8,583 nt of DNA from Actinomycetota bacterium (GTDB taxonomy: Bacteria > Actinomycetota > Actinomycetes > S36-B12): the NCBI GenBank assembly GCA_003456155.1, contig DMPC01000003.1, positions 20,722-29,304 of the forward strand. Direction: 5' to 3'. Both the position numbers and the translations under genes were made by a program. This document shows positions 5,284 through 8,583 of the stretch, piece after piece. Numbering within the stretch: position 1 is the first letter of the stretch; each line of letters begins with the position of its first letter. Under the pieces are notes generated by a model, which did no database searches, was not told the origin of the DNA, and was given only the letters and a program-made list of their open reading frames with translations.

Positions 5284-7441
5284 GCAGGCACGAGATCGCT
5301 GGGCCACGCTGGTAGACCAGATCAATGCCGCACGCGGGGAGTACTACCAGCAGGACGCGCCGCATCTCTCGGATGCCGAGTACGACGCCCTGTATGCGGA
5401 GCTGGTCGAGCTCGAGCGGCTCCACCCCGAGCTCGCCGGAGGAGAGTCGCCGACCCAGACAGTGGGTGGCTCCCGGTCGGAGATGTTCGAGCCGGTGGAG
5501 CACCTCCAGCGGATGTTCTCCCTTGACAACGCCTTCGACGCCGAGGAGCTGTCGGCATGGTTCGATCGCGTGCGTCAGGGCCTCGGTGACCTGCCTGAGA
5601 TGCTCTGCGAGCTGAAGATCGACGGGCTTGCCGTCGACGCTGTCTACCGCAACGGCCGGCTCACGACGCTGGCGACCCGAGGCGACGGCACGGTCGGCGA
5701 GGACGTCACCTACAACGCCCGCTTCATTCCCGGCGTGCCCCAGGAGCTCACCGGTGACCGGATCCCGGCCCTGCTCGAGGTGCGGGGCGAGATCTTCTTC
5801 ACGGTCGAGGACTTCGAGCGGATCAATCGCGAGCAGCAGGACCTTGGCCTGCCTGCCTTCGCCAACCCGCGCAACACGGCTGCGGGATCCCTGCGCCAGC
5901 GCATCGATCGCCGTGAGGATGAGCTGACCCAGGCTCGGGCAGACGCGCGATCGGGCGCTCGTGCCGAGGGTCGCATCGCGCGTCTGGAGTCCGAGCTCGA
6001 CCGGGCGACCACGCGACTGGAGAACCTTCGGCTCACGGTCCATGGGATCGGTGCGATCGACGGTGCCGAGGTCTCGACCCAGAGTGGTGCCTATGCACTG
6101 CTGGCTGAGCTCGGGCTGCCGGTGAGCGATCGCGCCCGCGTCCATCAGTCCGAGGACGACGTCCGGAGCTTCATCGAGCACTACGGCGACCACCGGCATG
6201 ACGTCGAGCATGAGATCGACGGTGTCGTGGTGAAGGTCGACGAGTTGGTGCTCCAGCGTCGGCTGGGGGAGACCTCGCGGGCACCGCGGTGGGCGATCGC
6301 CTACAAGTACCCGCCCGAGGTGGTGCGCACGCGCCTCCTCGACATCCAGGTGAATGTCGGGCGCACCGGGCGGGTGACGCCCTTCGCGGTGATGGAGCCG
6401 GTGAGGGTTGCGGGATCGACGGTTTCGATGGCGACCCTGCACAACGCATTCGAGGTGATCCGCAAGGGAGTGCTGATCGGTGACATGGTCTTCCTGCGCA
6501 AGGCGGGAGATGTCATCCCCGAGGTGCTGGGTCCGGTGCTGGACGAGAGGGACGGCTCCGAGCGCGCCTTCGTCATGCCGACGTCCTGTCCTGAGTGCGG
6601 GGCCTCACTGCGTCCGGAGAAGGAGGGCGACAAGGACCTGCGCTGCCCGAACACGCGCAGTTGCCCTGCCCAGGTGCGCGAGCGGGTCTTCCATGTCGCC
6701 AGCCGGGCAGCCCTGGACATCGAAGGGCTCGGTCAGAAGGCGGCCGTGGCGCTGCTGGAATGCGGTGCGATCGTCGACGAAGGGGATTTGTTCCTCCTCA
6801 CGCCCGATGCCTTGCTCTCCTGCGAGTTCTTCACCCGCGAGCCGGCGCGGGGGGAGGAGGGCCGCCAGCTCACCGAGAACGCCAAGGCGATGCTGGCAAA
6901 CATCGAGGAGGCTCGGACCCGGCCGCTGTCGCGCATTCTCGTGGCGCTCTCCATCAGACATGTGGGTGGCCCCACGGCAACCGACCTGGCGCGCGCATTC
7001 GGCTCACTCGATGCCATCGCCGCTGCCTCGGTCGAGGAGCTGTCCGGTATCGACGGCATCGGGCCGACCATCGCCCAGGCTGTGCATGAGTGGTTCGCCG
7101 AGGACTGGCATCGCAGCATCGTGGAGCGGTGGCGGACGGGCGGAGTTCGACTCGAGGACGAGCGGGTCGATCCCGGGGAGCAGGTTCTCGCAGGGGTCAC
7201 GGTCGTGATCACCGGTTCCCTCGAGGGCTTCACCCGGGACTCGGCTGCGGAGGCGGTCACGTCGCTCGGGGGGAAGGTGGCCTCATCGGTATCTCGCAAG
7301 ACCGACCTGCTGGTGGCGGGTGAGAGCGCGGGTTCGAAACTCGAGAAGGCGCAGGGCCTCGGCGTGCCCGTGGTCGGTCTCGAGGGGTTCCGGGCGCTGC
7401 TCTCCGGTGGCCTCGAAGCCGCACGGGAGCTGCGCACCTGA
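5273..7441 (+). CDS. ligA: NAD-dependent DNA ligase LigA
   Basis: LigA joins nicks in replication and repair using NAD+, releasing NMN. The 722-residue protein has domain Ia at the N-terminus (YYQQDAP, LSDAEYDALYAEL), then the adenylation domain with Lys115 in ELKIDGLA and later DGVVVKVD. The OB fold follows (NVGRTGRVTPFAV near 361). A four-cysteine zinc finger uses Cys439, Cys442, Cys458 and Cys464. Helix-hairpin-helix repeats are at about 563-604 and a BRCT domain at about 639-717. It is longer than M. tuberculosis LigA (691); nearly all the excess is a charged helical insertion at residues ~210-251, between SLRQ and the VHGIG strand of the adenylation domain. Start and stop are well supported. 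The gene overlaps the MetE-like gene by 11 nt, implying co-transcription with the sulfur-transfer genes. Confidence 0.97.
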   Translation: MGDEQARDRWATLVDQINAARGEYYQQDAPHLSDAEYDALYAELVELERLHPELAGGESPTQTVGGSRSEMFEPVEHLQRMFSLDNAFDAEELSAWFDRVRQGLGDLPEMLCELKIDGLAVDAVYRNGRLTTLATRGDGTVGEDVTYNARFIPGVPQELTGDRIPALLEVRGEIFFTVEDFERINREQQDLGLPAFANPRNTAAGSLRQRIDRREDELTQARADARSGARAEGRIARLESELDRATTRLENLRLTVHGIGAIDGAEVSTQSGAYALLAELGLPVSDRARVHQSEDDVRSFIEHYGDHRHDVEHEIDGVVVKVDELVLQRRLGETSRAPRWAIAYKYPPEVVRTRLLDIQVNVGRTGRVTPFAVMEPVRVAGSTVSMATLHNAFEVIRKGVLIGDMVFLRKAGDVIPEVLGPVLDERDGSERAFVMPTSCPECGASLRPEKEGDKDLRCPNTRSCPAQVRERVFHVASRAALDIEGLGQKAAVALLECGAIVDEGDLFLLTPDALLSCEFFTREPARGEEGRQLTENAKAMLANIEEARTRPLSRILVALSIRHVGGPTATDLARAFGSLDAIAAASVEELSGIDGIGPTIAQAVHEWFAEDWHRSIVERWRTGGVRLEDERVDPGEQVLAGVTVVITGSLEGFTRDSAAEAVTSLGGKVASSVSRKTDLLVAGESAGSKLEKAQGLGVPVVGLEGFRALLSGGLEAARELRT

Positions 7442-7444
7442 GGC

Positions 7445-7468
7445 GAGCCCGGACCTGCACTGGGGCTC
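7445..7468 (+). terminator. Weak hairpin after ligA, possible terminator
   Basis: GAGCCC and GGGCTC can pair as a 6-bp stem around a 12-base loop, starting 4 bp after the ligA stop. No T-run follows, so this is not a canonical intrinsic terminator. Its position at the end of a transcription unit is the main argument for it. Confidence 0.25.
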
Positions 7469-7523
7469 TGCGCGTGGGTGGGTGGCCGGTTCCGGCTCGA
7501 TGCTGGCGCGCGTCACCACTCAC

Positions 7524-7529
7524 TAGGAT
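7524..7529 (+). promoter_or_regulatory. Candidate -10 hexamer of gatC (TAGGAT)
   Basis: TAGGAT is followed by six bases (CGACGC) and the gatC ATG. This placement predicts transcription starting at the start codon, and the hexamer is a good actinobacterial -10. The internal AGGA, 7 nt from the ATG, could alternatively serve as a Shine-Dalgarno sequence if transcription begins further upstream. No clear -35 is present. Confidence 0.5.
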
Positions 7530-7535
7530 CGACGC

Positions 7536-7832
7536 ATGACAGGGATCACCCGGCAGGACGTCGAGCATCTCGCCCGACTGGCCCGCCTCCAGCTGAGCGA
7601 GGACGAGATCGTGCACTACGCGGGTCAGTTGGATGTGATCCTCCAGTCGGTCGCTCGCGTCTCCGAGGTGGCCGGAGCAGACGTCCCGCCGACATCCCAT
7701 CCAGTCCCTCTCGTCAACGTCTTCCGCGAGGACGTGGCGCGTCCCGGCCTCGACCGCGACGTCGTCGCTGCGGGGGCGCCTGCCTGGGAGGACGACCGCT
7801 TCCGGGTCCCGCGCATCCTGGATGAGGAGTAG
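7536..7832 (+). CDS. gatC: Aspartyl/glutamyl-tRNA(Asn/Gln) amidotransferase subunit C
   Basis: GatC is the small subunit of the GatCAB complex, which converts Glu-tRNA(Gln) and/or Asp-tRNA(Asn) to the amidated forms in bacteria lacking GlnRS or AsnRS. It wraps around GatA and stabilises the complex. The 98-residue length is typical. The N-terminal pair of helices is recognisable from ITRQDVEHLARLARLQLSEDE and HYAGQLDVIL, and the C-terminal half has the usual RPGLDRD and FRVPRIL. The ATG at 7536 gives the standard N-terminus. The gene sits 94 bp after ligA with its own promoter-like hexamer and is followed after two bases by gatA, so gatC-gatA form an operon, probably with gatB beyond the window. 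Confidence 0.94.
   Translation: MTGITRQDVEHLARLARLQLSEDEIVHYAGQLDVILQSVARVSEVAGADVPPTSHPVPLVNVFREDVARPGLDRDVVAAGAPAWEDDRFRVPRILDEE
7824..7829 (+). promoter_or_regulatory. Shine-Dalgarno sequence deciding the gatA start
   Basis: GAGGAG, within the last codons of gatC, lies 5 nt before the GTG at 7835 but 14 nt before the ATG at 7844. It favours the GTG start. Confidence 0.7.
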
Positions 7833-7834
7833 GC

Positions 7835-8583
7835 GTGGCGGTCATGGACGGTGACCTCGTCCGCCAGGATGCCGCGACCCTGGCTCGCGCCATCGCGGAT
7901 GGTGAGGTGTCGAGCGAGGAGGTCACCCGTGCGCACCTCAACCGCATCGACGAGGTCGATGACCGGGTGCACGCCTTCCTGCACGTGCTGCACGAGGAGG
8001 CCATCGACTCCGCTCGTGCCGTCGACGCTCGGCGCTCGTCGGGGGAGGAGCTCGGCCCACTGGCGGGGGTGCCGCTCGCGCTGAAGGACGTCCTGACGAT
8101 GTCGGGGGTTCCGACCACGTGCGGATCGCGGATCCTCGAAGGGTGGCGGCCCCCCTACGACTCGACAGTGGTGGAGCGGCTTCGCGCGGCTGGCATCGTG
8201 ATCCTCGGCAAGACGAACATGGACGAGTTCGCGATGGGTTCCTCGACCGAGCACTCCGCCTACGGGCCCACCCACAATCCCTGGGATCTCGACCGGATTC
8301 CGGGAGGCTCCGGCGGCGGCTCGGCGGCGGCCCTCGCGGCCTTCGAGGCCCCACTGGCCATCGGCACCGACACCGGGGGCTCGATCCGACAGCCGGCGGC
8401 CGTCACGGGGACCGTCGGCGTGAAGCCCACCTACGGTGGGGTGTCCCGCTTCGGGCTGGTGGCCCTGGCGTCATCGCTGGACCAGCCGGGACCCTGCGCT
8501 CGTACGGTGCTGGATACCGCACTGCTGCACGCGGCCATCGCTGGTCACGACCCTCGCGACTCCACGTCGATCCAGGCGCCGGT
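7835..8583 (+). CDS. gatA: Glutamyl/aspartyl-tRNA amidotransferase subunit A, N-terminal part (3' end outside window)
   Basis: GatA is the amidase subunit that releases ammonia from glutamine for the GatCAB reaction. About 249 codons are present, roughly half of a usual ~490-residue protein. The amidase-signature triad is complete: Lys84 in LALKDVLT, cis-Ser159 in GGSGGGSAAA and nucleophile Ser183 in DTGGSIRQPAA. The spacings of 75 and 24 residues equal those of Staphylococcus aureus GatA (Lys79, Ser154, Ser178). GVKPTYGGVSRFGLVALASSLDQ follows, which is typical of GatA rather than general amidases. The GTG start is chosen for its Shine-Dalgarno spacing and lies two bases after the gatC stop, so translation is probably coupled. 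The reading frame continues off the right edge. Confidence 0.96.
   Translation, partial: MAVMDGDLVRQDAATLARAIADGEVSSEEVTRAHLNRIDEVDDRVHAFLHVLHEEAIDSARAVDARRSSGEELGPLAGVPLALKDVLTMSGVPTTCGSRILEGWRPPYDSTVVERLRAAGIVILGKTNMDEFAMGSSTEHSAYGPTHNPWDLDRIPGGSGGGSAAALAAFEAPLAIGTDTGGSIRQPAAVTGTVGVKPTYGGVSRFGLVALASSLDQPGPCARTVLDTALLHAAIAGHDPRDSTSIQAP

Noticed and set aside
4970..6442. Minus-strand ORF of 490 codons opposite the end of the MetE-like gene and the first half of ligA
   Set aside because: It mirrors the LigA coding frame and has no domain signature or Shine-Dalgarno support.
7490..7505. GCCGG-TT-CCGGC inverted repeat in the ligA-gatC gap as a terminator
   Set aside because: A two-base loop is too tight for the full stem; opening it leaves only a few pairs, and no T-run follows.
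1..8583. Mobile element, CRISPR array, tRNA/rRNA or novel defence-type system
   Set aside because: No transposase, integrase, direct-repeat array, RNA gene or cluster of unknown genes was found; all but one of the coding regions belong to well-known housekeeping or metabolic families.

Overview
The window is ordinary chromosomal DNA from a high-GC Gram-positive bacterium (Actinomycetota). Three things suggest this: strong G/C at third codon positions, which also produces long antisense shadow ORFs; frequent GTG starts (glgX, iscS, gatA); and protein sequences that read as actinobacterial versions of MnmA, LigA, GatC and GatA. The run iscS, mnmA, a short MetE-like gene, ligA, gatC, gatA resembles the gene order known from many actinobacteria; in Mycobacterium tuberculosis, for example, a MetE-like gene (Rv3015c) is beside ligA and gatCA is close by. 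I cannot fix the family or genus from the sequence alone.

Layout. Positions 1-1025 (minus strand) carry the N-terminal part of a glycogen debranching enzyme (glgX), which runs off the left edge. A 112-bp divergent region (1026-1137) separates it from a plus-strand enoyl-CoA hydratase (1138-1911). After 48 bp comes a tightly packed four-gene unit: cysteine desulfurase (1960-3153), tRNA 2-thiouridylase mnmA (3155-4243), a MetE-like zinc-site protein (4240-5283) and NAD-dependent DNA ligase ligA (5273-7441). After a 94-bp gap comes gatC (7536-7832), then gatA (from 7835), which runs off the right edge.

How the genes work together. The cysteine desulfurase probably supplies persulfide sulfur to MnmA for s2U34 in tRNA. 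GatC and GatA are two of the three subunits of the tRNA-dependent amidotransferase that makes Gln-tRNA(Gln) and/or Asn-tRNA(Asn). LigA seals nicks in DNA. GlgX and the hydratase are metabolic genes with no evident link to the rest. The MetE-like protein has no assigned function.

I do not see a mobile element, CRISPR array, RNA gene, phage gene or an undescribed multi-gene system. The points most worth a second look are a helical-hairpin insertion in the LigA adenylation domain, the MetE-like protein with an apparently altered zinc site, and start sites with a -10-like TANNNT hexamer 6-8 nt upstream of the start codon. That arrangement predicts leaderless mRNAs for iscS, gatC and perhaps glgX, whereas the genes inside the transcription units mostly have Shine-Dalgarno sequences. 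No stretch longer than 300 bases lacks a gene.
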